From NCBI GenBank assembly GCA_963780895.1, contig CAWAEG010000007.1:186001-250000 (forward strand): DNA of 64,000 nucleotides, read 5' to 3'. The position numbers were made by a program, and so were the translations under genes. Numbering within the stretch: position 1 is the stretch's first letter; each line of letters begins with the position of its first letter. Below are positions 53,696 to 62,660 of the stretch, piece by piece. The notes under the pieces were generated by a model. It was not told where the DNA came from, searched no databases, and was given only the letters and a program-made list of their open reading frames with translations. The stretch is from DASQFI01 sp963780895. Lineage in GTDB: Bacteria; Acidobacteriota; Vicinamibacteria; Vicinamibacterales; SCN-69-37.

Positions 53696-54718
53696 TTGCG
53701 ACTGAGGGTTGGGTTCACACTGGTGGCGGCTACGTGCCTCATCTTCACTCAGGCGATCCGATCCCAAAGTTCAGGGGCGGCGCAGCAGCTGGAGTTGACG
53801 ACGCCGCAGGGAAAGCGGACCGCGGTCTTACGCGTCCCGCCCGGGGCAGGCCGCGTGCCGGTGGTCGTGCTGGTTTCGAGCGGGAACCCGGAGATGAAGT
53901 CCGAGCTGGTCGAAGCTCTCGGGGCGCGCGGTCTTGCAACACTTCGCGTCGATGTGGCGATGGACGCGGCGTCGGGGACGACTGACGACGCAACACGGGA
54001 AGTGGCCACCTGGATCACCAGGCTCAGAAACGACTCACGCTTCGATCGAATCATGGCGGCGGGCGTTGGAGGGGCATCGCTGAGCACCATGTACGCGGCA
54101 CGCACCGCGCGCGCCGACGGGCTGATCGTGCTCGGCCCGTCCTCGGCTGTTGTCAAGACCGAGCTCGGGCCAAGCATTCCTGTCACTGCGGAGCTCGGAC
54201 CCGATGCGGTCGAGCCGATTGTCCAGTTCGTGCGCGGGACATCCATTCCCCGCCATCCTGAAGGCGAGCGGCGCAGTCCTCGCGACGTGGTGATCGCCGG
54301 CATCGCCGGCAGCCGCATCTCGATCGAATACGGCCGGCCTTCGAAACGCGGCCGCGTGATTTGGGGAACGCTGGTGCCCTGGGGCCGATGGTGGATGCCC
54401 GGCGCCGACGAAGGCACCACGTTCACGACCTCCAAGGATCTGACCTTCGGCACGCTTGCCGTGCCGGCCGGCGACTACACGATCTACACGCAGCCGTCCG
54501 ACGGCCATTTCCAGCTCATCATCAACCGCGAGACCGGGCTCTTCCACACCGTCTACCGGTCCGAGCGCGATCTCGGCCGCGTGGAGATGAAGCAGACGCC
54601 GACCGCCGCCCCCGTCGAACAACTCACGTTTGCCGTCGAGCCTTCCGAAGGTGGCGGCGTCCTCAAGATGATTTGGGACGATCGGGAGTACGCCGCCCCG
54701 TTCGTCGTCTCCCGCTGA
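53696..54718 (+). CDS. DUF2911 protein with degenerate alpha/beta hydrolase-like N-terminus
   Basis: The 340-residue protein appears to start at TTG with GGGGG upstream and has a signal segment (to ~24). Residues 30-155 resemble part of an alpha/beta hydrolase ('PVVVLVSSGNPEMKSELVEA', 'IMAAGVGGASLSTMYAARTA') but lack a Ser at the elbow. Residues 195-340 are a DUF2911 domain ('RISIEYGRPSKRGRVIWGTL', 'GADEGTTFTTSKDLTFG', 'LAVPAGDYTIYTQPSDGHFQ', 'IWDDREYAAPF'). DUF2911 is of unknown function. The ureohydrolase ATG follows 8 bp later. Confidence 0.78.
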   Translation: MRLRVGFTLVAATCLIFTQAIRSQSSGAAQQLELTTPQGKRTAVLRVPPGAGRVPVVVLVSSGNPEMKSELVEALGARGLATLRVDVAMDAASGTTDDATREVATWITRLRNDSRFDRIMAAGVGGASLSTMYAARTARADGLIVLGPSSAVVKTELGPSIPVTAELGPDAVEPIVQFVRGTSIPRHPEGERRSPRDVVIAGIAGSRISIEYGRPSKRGRVIWGTLVPWGRWWMPGADEGTTFTTSKDLTFGTLAVPAGDYTIYTQPSDGHFQLIINRETGLFHTVYRSERDLGRVEMKQTPTAAPVEQLTFAVEPSEGGGVLKMIWDDREYAAPFVVSR

Positions 54719-54726
54719 CCAGCCGC

Positions 54727-55536
54727 ATGCCAGGCCGTCCCGTTCTTCTCGGGCTCCCGTACGACGCGAGCTCATCGTACCTGCGCGGCGCAGCCGACGC
54801 GCCCCGGCACATCCGGGATGCGCTTCGCACGTCGGCAAGCAACCCGTGGTCCGAGCGCATTGTCGCGTCGGCCACGCCGGAAGTGCTCGAGGACGCGGGC
54901 GATCTCGACCTGCCCGCGACCGGCGAGAACCGAGCCATCATCGAAACGGCGATTCGCGACCTGGTGGCGCAGGATCGGCGGGTCATCGCACTCGGCGGCG
55001 ATCACTCGATCACCTATCCGATCGTGCGAGCGGTGGGGAAGGCGTTCCGGAACCTCACCATTCTCCAGATCGACGCCCACCCCGATCTCTATGACGAATT
55101 CGAAGGCGATCGCTTCTCACACGCGTGTCCGTTCGCCCGGATTCTGGAGGAGGGCCTGGCCGTCCGGCTCGTGCAGGTCGGCATCCGGGCGATGACGGGC
55201 CATGGGCGCGAACAGGCGACACGCTTCGGCGTCGAGCAGATCGACATGCGCGCGTGGGCCGACGGCGCGCGGCCAGGTGTCGAGGGCAACGTGTACGTCT
55301 CGATCGACCTGGACGGGCTCGACCCGGCGTTCGCCCCCGGAGTCTCTCACCGCGAGCCCGGGGGGCTGACCGTGCGTGACGTGCTCACGATGATCGACGG
55401 TCTCACGGGCCAGCTTGTCGGCGCCGATATCGCCGAATTCAACCCCCGGCAGGATCCGCTCGGCCTCACCGCGCCCGTCGCGGCGAAATTCGTCAAAGAG
55501 CTGGTCGCCAAATTCCTCGACGACGAGCGACCGTAA
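54727..55536 (+). CDS. Ureohydrolase (agmatinase/arginase/formimidoylglutamase family)
   Basis: The 269-residue protein has all Mn-binding motifs: 'ALGGDHSITYP' (H93), 'QIDAHPDLYD' (D116, H118, D120) and 'VSIDLDGLDPAFAPGV' (D194, D196). It hydrolyses a guanidino compound to urea plus an amine (agmatine, arginine or a similar substrate). Its neighbours, an amino-acid permease and an arginine deiminase/DDAH-type enzyme, support a role in guanidino-compound use. The ATG is 8 bp after the DUF2911 stop. Confidence 0.92.
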   Translation: MPGRPVLLGLPYDASSSYLRGAADAPRHIRDALRTSASNPWSERIVASATPEVLEDAGDLDLPATGENRAIIETAIRDLVAQDRRVIALGGDHSITYPIVRAVGKAFRNLTILQIDAHPDLYDEFEGDRFSHACPFARILEEGLAVRLVQVGIRAMTGHGREQATRFGVEQIDMRAWADGARPGVEGNVYVSIDLDGLDPAFAPGVSHREPGGLTVRDVLTMIDGLTGQLVGADIAEFNPRQDPLGLTAPVAAKFVKELVAKFLDDERP

Positions 55537-55600
55537 TCGCCGTCGTGCCGCGGCCCACGCGCCACTACAATGGCACCGCGCCAGACGCTGGCGCGCCCAG

Positions 55601-56995
55601 GTGAACCCATCCACTCCAGACGTGACGCGTCCAGACGTGGCCAGTTCGGCCGGGGCGACGGCCGCCACAGTCCGGCGCGAGTTGGGCTTCTGGACGGCCG
55701 TGGCCCTCGTCGTCGGCAACATGATCGGGTCCGGGGTCTTCCTGTTGCCGGCGGCACTGGCCAGTTACGGCGGGTTGAGCCTGCTGGGCTGGGTCGTGTC
55801 GGCGACCGGTAGTGTCCTGCTCGCCATCGTTTTCGCCCGGTTCGCGCGTCTCTTTCCCTCGTCGGGCGGGCCGTACGCGTACACGCGCCGCGCGTTCGGC
55901 GACCTGCCAGGCTTTCTGGTGGCGTGGGGATACTGGATTTCGGTCTGGTCGGCCAACGCCGCGCTGGCGGTCGCCTTCGTGGGGTACCTCGATCCGTTCC
56001 TGCCCTCGATCGTCCGATCGCCGCCGCGCGCGGCGGCGCTGGCGGTCGCGACGTTGTGGATCCTGACCGCCGTCAACATCCGGGGCGCCCGCGGCGCCGG
56101 CCGCGTGCAGGTCGTGACGACGGTCCTCAAGATCCTGCCGCTCGCCGTGATTGCGCTGGCCGGCCTGGCGTTCTTCCAGCCGGGCCCGTTCGTGATCGCG
56201 GAGCCGGACGCCGCCACGTTGACCAGCCGGTTGATGTCCGTGGTCACGCTGACGCTCTGGGCGTTCCTCGGACTCGAATGCGCGACGATTCCGGCAGGCC
56301 TGATGCGCGATCCGGATCGGACGATTCCACGCGCGACGGTGACCGGCACGGTGCTGGTCGCGGCCATCTATATCCTGAGCACGATTGGCGTCATGAGTCT
56401 GGTTGCGCCGGCAACGCTTGCGTCGAGCACGGCGCCGTTTGCCGATGCGGCGCGCGTGATCGGCGGCGAGGGCGTGGCCAGGCTCGTCGCCATCGGGGCG
56501 GCCATCTCCTCTTTCGGCGCGTTGAACGGCTGGATCCTCATCGTCGGTCAGCTGCCGTTGGCCGTGGCGCGCGACGGGTTGTTTCCATCCTTCTTCGCCC
56601 GGGTCACGTCACGTGACACGCCGGCGCGCGGCATGATCCTGGCCGGTGTCCTCAGCAGCACGCTGATCGCGATGAACTACTCGCGAGGCCTCGTCGGCCT
56701 CTTCACGTTCGTCATTCTCCTGGCGACGCTCAGCACGCTCGTGCCGTACACCTCGTGCTCACTGGCAGCCCTTCTCATGAACCTCGGCCGGCTGAAACGG
56801 TGGTCCGTGACCATGTCCGCCGGGACCACGGTGGTGGCCGCGATCGCCCTCGTGTATTCGATCGTCGCGATCATCGGCGCCGGCCGAGAGGTCATCGTCT
56901 GGGGCGCCGTGCTCCTCGCCGCGGGCCTGCCTGTGTACTTGTGGATGCGGCTTGCCACGCCGAAGCTCGGCCGGAGCGAAGGCGGGCGTGGCTGA
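55601..56995 (+). CDS. APC-superfamily amino-acid permease
   Basis: The ~464-residue protein has about 12 membrane helices and the APC signature in helix 1, 'VALVVGNMIGSGVFLLPAAL', followed by 'FARLFPSSGGPYAYTRRAFG'. It is probably a cation-coupled antiporter or symporter, possibly for arginine, agmatine or a methylated derivative given the neighbours. The start is uncertain: GTG at 55601 gives a normal-length N-terminus but lacks a strong ribosome site. Its last codons overlap the next gene. Confidence 0.88.
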   Translation: MNPSTPDVTRPDVASSAGATAATVRRELGFWTAVALVVGNMIGSGVFLLPAALASYGGLSLLGWVVSATGSVLLAIVFARFARLFPSSGGPYAYTRRAFGDLPGFLVAWGYWISVWSANAALAVAFVGYLDPFLPSIVRSPPRAAALAVATLWILTAVNIRGARGAGRVQVVTTVLKILPLAVIALAGLAFFQPGPFVIAEPDAATLTSRLMSVVTLTLWAFLGLECATIPAGLMRDPDRTIPRATVTGTVLVAAIYILSTIGVMSLVAPATLASSTAPFADAARVIGGEGVARLVAIGAAISSFGALNGWILIVGQLPLAVARDGLFPSFFARVTSRDTPARGMILAGVLSSTLIAMNYSRGLVGLFTFVILLATLSTLVPYTSCSLAALLMNLGRLKRWSVTMSAGTTVVAAIALVYSIVAIIGAGREVIVWGAVLLAAGLPVYLWMRLATPKLGRSEGGRG

Positions 56996-57869
56996 GGTTT
57001 TTGCTGGAACCCTGTCGGAGGTCGGCCGAATCCAACGGGTGGTGCTCAAACACGCGCGCGACTCATTCGGTGGTGCTGAGACGATCGCGCGCGAGTGGCG
57101 GGCACTGGGGTTCACCGCACCGCCTAACTTCTGGCGGGCACTCGAGGAGTACGACGCCTTCGCGGAGCTCATCGCCTCCACGGGCGCGCGAATCGACTGG
57201 CTCCCCGCGGCGCTCGGCGCGGACCTGGACTCGATCTACGTCCGGGACGCGTCGATCGTCGCGCCGTGTGGCCTGATTCTCAGCCGCATGGGGAAACCGA
57301 TGCGCGAGGCGGAACCGGCCGCTCAAGCGGAGGCGTTCGGCGCGTGGCAGCTGCCGCTCCACGGCGCGATTGCCTCGCCCGGCTTGCTCGAGGGTGGAGA
57401 CATCGTGTGGCTCGACCCGCACACGCTCATCGCCGGTCGGGGGTACAGGACGAACGACGACGGCATCCGGCAGCTCGAACGTCTCGTCGGCCCGGATGTT
57501 CGGGTCATCGCCGTGCCGCTGCCGCACTGGCGTGGGCCAGGGGACGTGTTTCACCTGATGTCGGTGGTTAGCCCCATCGATCGCGACCTGGCGGTTGTTT
57601 ATTCGCCGCTGCTCCCCGTGCCGTTTCTCGAGCTGCTCATCGAGCGCGGCATCCAGCTGGTCGAGGTTCCCGACGATGAGTTCCTCACGATGGGCGCGAA
57701 CGTCCTCGCGCTCTCACCGCGGCGATGTCTGATGGTCGACGGCAACCGACGAACGCGCGCGCGCCTCGAACAGGCCGGTGTGGAGGTGCTGGTGTACGAC
57801 GGCCGCGAGATCAGCCTCAAGGGCGGGGGAGGCCCGACATGTCTGACGAGACCTATCCAGAGGCAATGA
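56988..57869 (+). CDS. Arginine deiminase/DDAH-type amidinohydrolase
   Basis: The ~293-residue protein (GTG start overlapping the permease stop by 8 nt) belongs to the guanidino-group-modifying fold. The catalytic set is visible: acid in 'LLEGGDIVW' (D138), His in 'GPGDVFHLMSVV' (H189) and Cys near the C-terminus in 'GGGGPTCLTRPI' (C285). Such enzymes convert arginine or dimethylarginine to citrulline with release of ammonia or an amine. Length fits DDAH-like enzymes better than full arginine deiminase (~400 residues). Confidence 0.88.
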   Translation: MAEVFAGTLSEVGRIQRVVLKHARDSFGGAETIAREWRALGFTAPPNFWRALEEYDAFAELIASTGARIDWLPAALGADLDSIYVRDASIVAPCGLILSRMGKPMREAEPAAQAEAFGAWQLPLHGAIASPGLLEGGDIVWLDPHTLIAGRGYRTNDDGIRQLERLVGPDVRVIAVPLPHWRGPGDVFHLMSVVSPIDRDLAVVYSPLLPVPFLELLIERGIQLVEVPDDEFLTMGANVLALSPRRCLMVDGNRRTRARLEQAGVEVLVYDGREISLKGGGGPTCLTRPIQRQ

Positions 57870-57885
57870 GGCAATTAAAGAAGCG

Positions 57886-57923
57886 CAATTACCCAATTAC
57901 CCAATTACTCAATTACCCGATTA
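57886..57923. repeat. AT-rich CAATTACCC-family repeat, copy 3
   Basis: Four tandem words (CAATTACCC, CAATTACCC, CAATTACTC, CAATTACCC) end just before the AGGAG ribosome site of the nucleoside transporter, so the repeat forms part of that gene's leader. Confidence 0.8.
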
Positions 57924-57936
57924 GGAGACGCCCCGC

Positions 57937-59130
57937 ATGACGCGCGTGAAGCTGTCGCTGATGATGTTCCTCGAGTACTTCATCTGGGGCGTCTGGTTCG
58001 TGACGATGGGCACGTACCTCGGCCAGACGCTGGGTTTTTCGGGCGCGCAGATTGGTCTGGCGTACGGGGCGATGGCGATCGCGGCGCTCGTGTCGCCGTT
58101 CTTCATGGGGATCTTCGCCGACCGGTTCGTCGCGTCGGAGAAGCTGCTCGCGGTGCTGCACGCCGGCGGCGCCGTGCTCATGTGGCTCGTGTCCACGCAG
58201 ACCGAGTGGGGCACCTTCTATCCGCTGCTCATCGCCTACGCGTTGTGCTACATGCCGACGCTTTCGCTCACCAACGCCGTGGCCTTTCATCACGTCCAGA
58301 ATCCGGCGCGCGACTTTCCGATGATCCGGGTGTTAGGGACCATTGGCTGGATCGTCGCCGGGATCATCGTCGGCAAGGTGTTGCGGGCCGACGCGCTCAA
58401 CGTCCCGATGCAGCTGGCGGCGGGGGCGTCCGCCGTGATGGCGATCTTCTCGCTGGCGCTGCCGCACACGCCGCCGAAAGCGGCCGGTGCGCCGTTCTCC
58501 GTGCGGGACGCGCTCGGGCTCGACGCGCTGCACCTGCTCCGCGATCGAACCTTCGCGGTGTTCGTCGTCGGTTCATTCTTGCTGTGCGTGCCGCTCCAGT
58601 TCTACTACGCGTTCACGAATGCTTTCCTGAACGAAATCGGCGCGCCCGAGCCGGCCTTCATCCAGACGTTCGGCCAGATGAGCGAGATCGTCTTCATGCT
58701 GCTGCTGCCGATCTTCCTCTCGCGTCTCGGCATCAAGTGGATCATCGTCGTCGGCATGGCGGCCTGGTCGCTGCGCTATCTCGCGTTCGGGTCCGGTGAC
58801 GCCGGCAGCGGCATGTGGCTCATTTACATCGGCATCCTGCTGCACGGGATTTGTTACGACTTCGTTTTCGTCGCCGGACAGATCTACACGGACCAGCAGG
58901 CAGGAGAGAAGATTCGCGCGGCCGCGCAGGGGTTCCTCAACTTCGTCACCAACGGCGTCGGCTACTTCATCGGCGCGTTCGCGTCCGGGCAGGTGGTCGA
59001 TGCGTACGTCACGGCGGGCGGCCACGACTGGCCGCGGATCTGGATGGTGCCGGCCGCCGGCGCGGCAATCATCCTGGTGCTGTTCGCGCTGCTGTTCAGG
59101 CCGCGTGCCGTACGTGGCGGCCGGCTTTAA
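57937..59130 (+). CDS. NupG/XapB-like nucleoside:proton symporter
   Basis: The 397-residue MFS protein has 12 hydrophobic helices and NHS-family motifs: 'LMMFLEYFIWGVWFVTMGTY' at the N-terminus, 'FFMGIFADRFVASEKLL', 'FPMIRVLGTIGWIVAG', 'NEIGAPEPAFIQTFGQMSE' and 'LLHGICYDFVFVAGQIYTD'. It imports nucleosides in symport with protons across the inner membrane. AGGAG lies 9 nt before the ATG. A palindromic element starts directly after the stop. Confidence 0.9.
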   Translation: MTRVKLSLMMFLEYFIWGVWFVTMGTYLGQTLGFSGAQIGLAYGAMAIAALVSPFFMGIFADRFVASEKLLAVLHAGGAVLMWLVSTQTEWGTFYPLLIAYALCYMPTLSLTNAVAFHHVQNPARDFPMIRVLGTIGWIVAGIIVGKVLRADALNVPMQLAAGASAVMAIFSLALPHTPPKAAGAPFSVRDALGLDALHLLRDRTFAVFVVGSFLLCVPLQFYYAFTNAFLNEIGAPEPAFIQTFGQMSEIVFMLLLPIFLSRLGIKWIIVVGMAAWSLRYLAFGSGDAGSGMWLIYIGILLHGICYDFVFVAGQIYTDQQAGEKIRAAAQGFLNFVTNGVGYFIGAFASGQVVDAYVTAGGHDWPRIWMVPAAGAAIILVLFALLFRPRAVRGGRL

Positions 59131-59259
59131 AGCGTTTTCGAGAAGCGCGTAGCAGGCTGCAGGCCGAATTTGCCGCGGCGCGCCTGACGGTCTGCTCTGC
59201 GGAAGGCGCGCGAGCGTGCGGCTGAGGCCAGCAGCCTGCTACGCGCTTCTCGAAACGCT
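59131..59259. repeat. Palindromic element B, ~29-bp inverted repeats
   Basis: Arms 59131-59160 and 59231-59259 pair completely except for one extra T in the left arm (AGCGTTTTCGAGAAGCGCGT versus AGCGTTTCGAG...). The outer sequence is related to that of the element at 7566-7730. The ~70-bp centre has no gene. Confidence 0.8.
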
Positions 59260-59531
59260 CTGGCCGGCCTGGCGGGCTAAAGCCCGCCGCTACGTGAGAA
59301 AAAGGCTGACGGGCGCGGCTGACCCGGGTGGACCGCGTCAGATCCGGGCCGAAACCGGCGAGGAGGAGCGCGGTTTCGGCGGGCCTGCGCGAACGCTTCG
59401 GGTGGGTGGCGACCCTGCCCAACGCGTTTCCCCTGCGCGTCAGGCTGAAACGCCGTGTCGGCCGTCCCGTCAACGTCCAGCACCTCGGGTCTTTGCGCGC
59501 CGTCTTCCGACGGTCCAGAGCCGAGGTCAGT
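59260..59531. other. Gene-free stretch with GGCGGGCTAAAGCCCGCC palindrome
   Basis: Between element B and the convergent minus-strand gene no reading frame is convincing. GGCGGGCT-AA-AGCCCGCC (59271-59288) is an 18-bp perfect palindrome. Further on, CGGGCCGAAACCGG and GGTTTCGGCGGGCC form a second inverted pair (about 59345-59390). They may be repeats or bidirectional terminators. Confidence 0.55.
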
Positions 59532-60170
59532 TCAGTGCGGCCAGGTCTGGAACGACAGGCCCAGACCCATCGTCCACACCACGCCGCTTGCTCGAGGACT
59601 GAAGAGCAGCCCGATCTCGGGTCTCAGTTTCAACCGCCGGCTCCCTGGACTGATGCCCACTCCGACGTTGAACCCCAACAGCGTCTCGCAGTCCTCGCAA
59701 AACGGAATCAGGAACCTTACCGACGGGTTGAGATCCACCCGGTCGGTGAGTGGAACCGTGAACAGAAGCGTCGGATCGAGATGCCAGCTCTCTGCGACCG
59801 GCACTTCGTCGCCGAACAGGAACCCGGTGCGAACGGCGACGGCGACTCGATCAGGAACCACGCTCAGCTTCGGCCCGAACCCGATGGCATGCGCTCCCGC
59901 GCCGCCGCGCGTCATCTGCAGCCGCGCGTAGCCAACGCCGAGATCCAGACGGTCGGTCAGCCCGTGCATCCCCTGGACGCGGAAGTCATTCATGAGATGG
60001 CGGCTGTCCCCCATGACCGACGCTCCAGTCGGCGTGAGGCTGGCCGTCAGCTCCGTCTGTCCACGTCCGACCGGCCGGGCATCCGAGAACATCGGCGCGC
60101 AACCCTGCGCCATGACCAGAGCCGCGGCGAGCCAGACAACCCGTGTGATGAGCGAGCGCAGGGCATTCAT
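59532..60170 (-). CDS. Hypothetical exported beta-barrel-like lipoprotein
   Basis: The 212-residue protein has a signal 'WLAAALVMAQGCAP' with Cys24 as a likely lipidation site. Regular alternating beta strands follow ('RLDLGVGYARLQMT', 'VAVAVRTGFLFGDEV', 'LLGFNVGVGI', 'VVWTMGLGLSFQTW'), suggesting an outer-membrane barrel-like domain. Cys167 and Cys170 occur as 'FCEDCE'. GGAGGG lies 6 nt before the ATG. Family not recognised. It is divergent from the amidohydrolase gene. Confidence 0.65.
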   Translation of the reverse strand: MNALRSLITRVVWLAAALVMAQGCAPMFSDARPVGRGQTELTASLTPTGASVMGDSRHLMNDFRVQGMHGLTDRLDLGVGYARLQMTRGGAGAHAIGFGPKLSVVPDRVAVAVRTGFLFGDEVPVAESWHLDPTLLFTVPLTDRVDLNPSVRFLIPFCEDCETLLGFNVGVGISPGSRRLKLRPEIGLLFSPRASGVVWTMGLGLSFQTWPH

Positions 60171-60323
60171 GTAGCCCTCCTTTCCACATCACGTGGGAAT
60201 CAACAGGGGCGCTGTCACGTCATCGCATCTGGTCATGAAGGGAAGTCCCGGCGCCGTTACAGGATGGGTATCAATCGCCGCGCTATACTCCGCGCACGCA
60301 CGGGACATCTCGAGGAGCCTGAC

Positions 60324-62651
60324 GTGACATCCATCGAACGACTCGAATCCCGTTCCTGGACGCGGGCGCGGACCAGCCGCACCGTGCGCTGGGGCCTCGT
60401 GGCGGCCGTCCTGGGGATCGCCACAATCCTGGAGGGCGTGGAGGCGCAGCGCGGGCGCGAGTCCGGTGCGCCCGCCACGACATACCTGCTGCGGCCGGCG
60501 CGCGTGTTCGACGGCGAGGCGCTTCACGAGGGATGGGCGGTGCTCGTCCGCGGCCAGCGGATCGAGGCGGCCGGTCCGGCTGGTGCCATCGCCCTGCCGC
60601 CCGGAGCCGAAGCGATCGATCTGCCGGCAGCGACCCTGCTGCCCGGGCTCATCGACGCGCACTCGCACGTGCTGCTCCACGCGTACAACGAGGCGCCCTG
60701 GAACGATCAGGTGCTGCTCGAGGCCGAATCGCTGCGGGTGGCCCGCGCGGTGAACCACCTCAAAGCCACGCTCGACGCGGGGTTCACCACGCTCCGGGAC
60801 CTCGGGACGGAGGGCGCCGGCTACGCCGACGTGGGCCTGAAGCAGGCGGTCAACCAGGGCATCGTGCCGGGTCCGCGGCTCGTCATCACCACAAGAGCGA
60901 TCGTGGCGACGGGCACCTACGCGCCGAAAGGGTTCTCACCGGCGTGGGAAATCCCGCAAGGCGCGCAGGAGGCGGACGGCGACACCCTCATTCGCGTCGT
61001 ACGCGAGCAGGCCGGAAAGGGCGCGGACTGGATCAAGGTGTACGGCGATTACCGTGCCGGGCCGCGCGGCGAAGCGACCCCGACGTTTTCGGTCGATGAG
61101 ATGCGACTCATCGTGGACACGGCCCGCAGCCTCAATCGTCCCGTCGTGGTCCATGCGTCGACGCCCGAGGGGATGCGCCGAGCGGTGCTTGCAGGCGCCG
61201 AGACGATCGAGCACGGTGACGGCGGAACGCCGGAAGTATTCAAGCTGATGGCGGAGCGCGGCGTCGCGCTGTGCCCGACGGCGTCGGCCGGCCACGCCAC
61301 CGCCCAGTACGGCGGATGGCGTCCGGGCCAGGGACCCGAACCTGCAGGGGTCCAGCGCAAGCGCCAGAGCCTGAAGATGGCCCTCGACGCGGGCGTCACG
61401 ATCGCCAGCGGCTCGGATGTCGGCGTCTTTCCGCACGGCGACAACGCGCGCGAGCTCGAGCTGATGGTCGCCTACGGCATGACGCCGATCGCGGCGCTCC
61501 GATCGGCGACGTCGATCGACGCGAAGGTGCTCCACATGGAGACCCAAATCGGCCGGGTCGCGCCGGGCTTGTTCGCGGACCTCGTCGCGGTCGATGGCGA
61601 TCCCACGAAAGACATCTCCGCCCTGCGCCAGATCAGGCTGGTCATGAAGGGCGGAAGCGTCGTGAGAAAAACCGGATCGCAGGCGACGTGGGCCATTCAG
61701 AGCTCGGGCGTCACCGTCAGGTTGCGCGGAATCAGCGCGGTCGACGAGAACGTCGCGTGGGCGAGCGGCGCGGCCAGCACGATCGTGCGCACCGCCGACG
61801 GCGGCGTCACCTGGCAGCGTCTGCCCGCTCCGACGTCCGACCGGCTCGATTTTCGAGACATCGACGCGATCGACGACCGGACCGCGTACGTCCTGAGCAT
61901 CGGCAACGGCCCCGCGTCCCGCATTTTCAAGACGGTCGATGCCGGCGAGACCTGGCAGTCACAGTTCGTGAACCAGGATCCCGGCGCGTTTTTCGACGCG
62001 ATGGCGTTCTGGGATGCCGACCACGGGATTGCCGTCAGCGACTCGGTCGCCGGACGGTTCGTGATTCTCATGACGGACAACGGCGGCCGGACGTGGATGC
62101 CGGTTCCTGCGGACCGTCTTCCCGCGGCCTTGCCGAACGAAGGCGCCTTTGCCGCGAGCGGCACGAACGTGACGGTCTTCGGTCGCGATCACGTGTGGTT
62201 CGGTACGGGTGCGGCGTCCACGGCCCGGGTGCTGCAATCGGAGGATCGGGGCCGCACGTGGAGAGTGGCCGACACACCGCTTGCGGCCGGCTCGACCGCG
62301 GGGATCTACTCGATCGCGTTTCGCGACGCGCGCCACGGCGTGGTCGTCGGCGGCGACTACTCGAAGGAGGCGGACGCGATCGACAACATCGCCGTCACCA
62401 CCGACGGCGGCGCCACATGGACGCTCGTCAAGGAGCGGGGATTGTCCGGATTTCGCTCGGTCGTCGCGTACCAGCCGGGCACGCCGGGGACGTTTCTGGC
62501 CGTCGGTCCACTCGGCAGCGATATCAGTACGGACGACGGCCGCAGCTGGTCAACAGTCGAAGGACCCGGTTTCGATACATTCAGCTTCGCGCGCCGTGGG
62601 CAAATCGGATGGGCGTCGGGGTCGCAGGGCCGGATCGGGCGACTTCGGTGA
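60324..62651 (+). CDS. Amidohydrolase fused to a BNR/YCF48-like propeller
   Basis: The 775-residue protein starts at GTG (GAGGAG upstream) with a signal/anchor near 22-42. Residues ~50-445 are an imidazolonepropionase/Xaa-Pro dipeptidase-type amidohydrolase: 'LIDAHSHVLLH' (H113, H115), 'ADWIKVYGDY' (Lys), 'VVVHASTPEGMRRAV', 'AETIEHGDG' and 'IASGSDVGVFPHGDN'. From ~450 a beta-propeller follows with BNR-type repeats ('TIVRTADGGVTWQRL', 'IFKTVDAGETWQSQF', 'ILMTDNGGRTWMPV', 'VLQSEDRGRTWRVAD', 'IAVTTDGGATWTLVK'). The two parts are normally separate proteins. The reading frame is open throughout. Confidence 0.88.
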   Translation: MTSIERLESRSWTRARTSRTVRWGLVAAVLGIATILEGVEAQRGRESGAPATTYLLRPARVFDGEALHEGWAVLVRGQRIEAAGPAGAIALPPGAEAIDLPAATLLPGLIDAHSHVLLHAYNEAPWNDQVLLEAESLRVARAVNHLKATLDAGFTTLRDLGTEGAGYADVGLKQAVNQGIVPGPRLVITTRAIVATGTYAPKGFSPAWEIPQGAQEADGDTLIRVVREQAGKGADWIKVYGDYRAGPRGEATPTFSVDEMRLIVDTARSLNRPVVVHASTPEGMRRAVLAGAETIEHGDGGTPEVFKLMAERGVALCPTASAGHATAQYGGWRPGQGPEPAGVQRKRQSLKMALDAGVTIASGSDVGVFPHGDNARELELMVAYGMTPIAALRSATSIDAKVLHMETQIGRVAPGLFADLVAVDGDPTKDISALRQIRLVMKGGSVVRKTGSQATWAIQSSGVTVRLRGISAVDENVAWASGAASTIVRTADGGVTWQRLPAPTSDRLDFRDIDAIDDRTAYVLSIGNGPASRIFKTVDAGETWQSQFVNQDPGAFFDAMAFWDADHGIAVSDSVAGRFVILMTDNGGRTWMPVPADRLPAALPNEGAFAASGTNVTVFGRDHVWFGTGAASTARVLQSEDRGRTWRVADTPLAAGSTAGIYSIAFRDARHGVVVGGDYSKEADAIDNIAVTTDGGATWTLVKERGLSGFRSVVAYQPGTPGTFLAVGPLGSDISTDDGRSWSTVEGPGFDTFSFARRGQIGWASGSQGRIGRLR

Positions 62652-62660
62652 AGAACGTCT

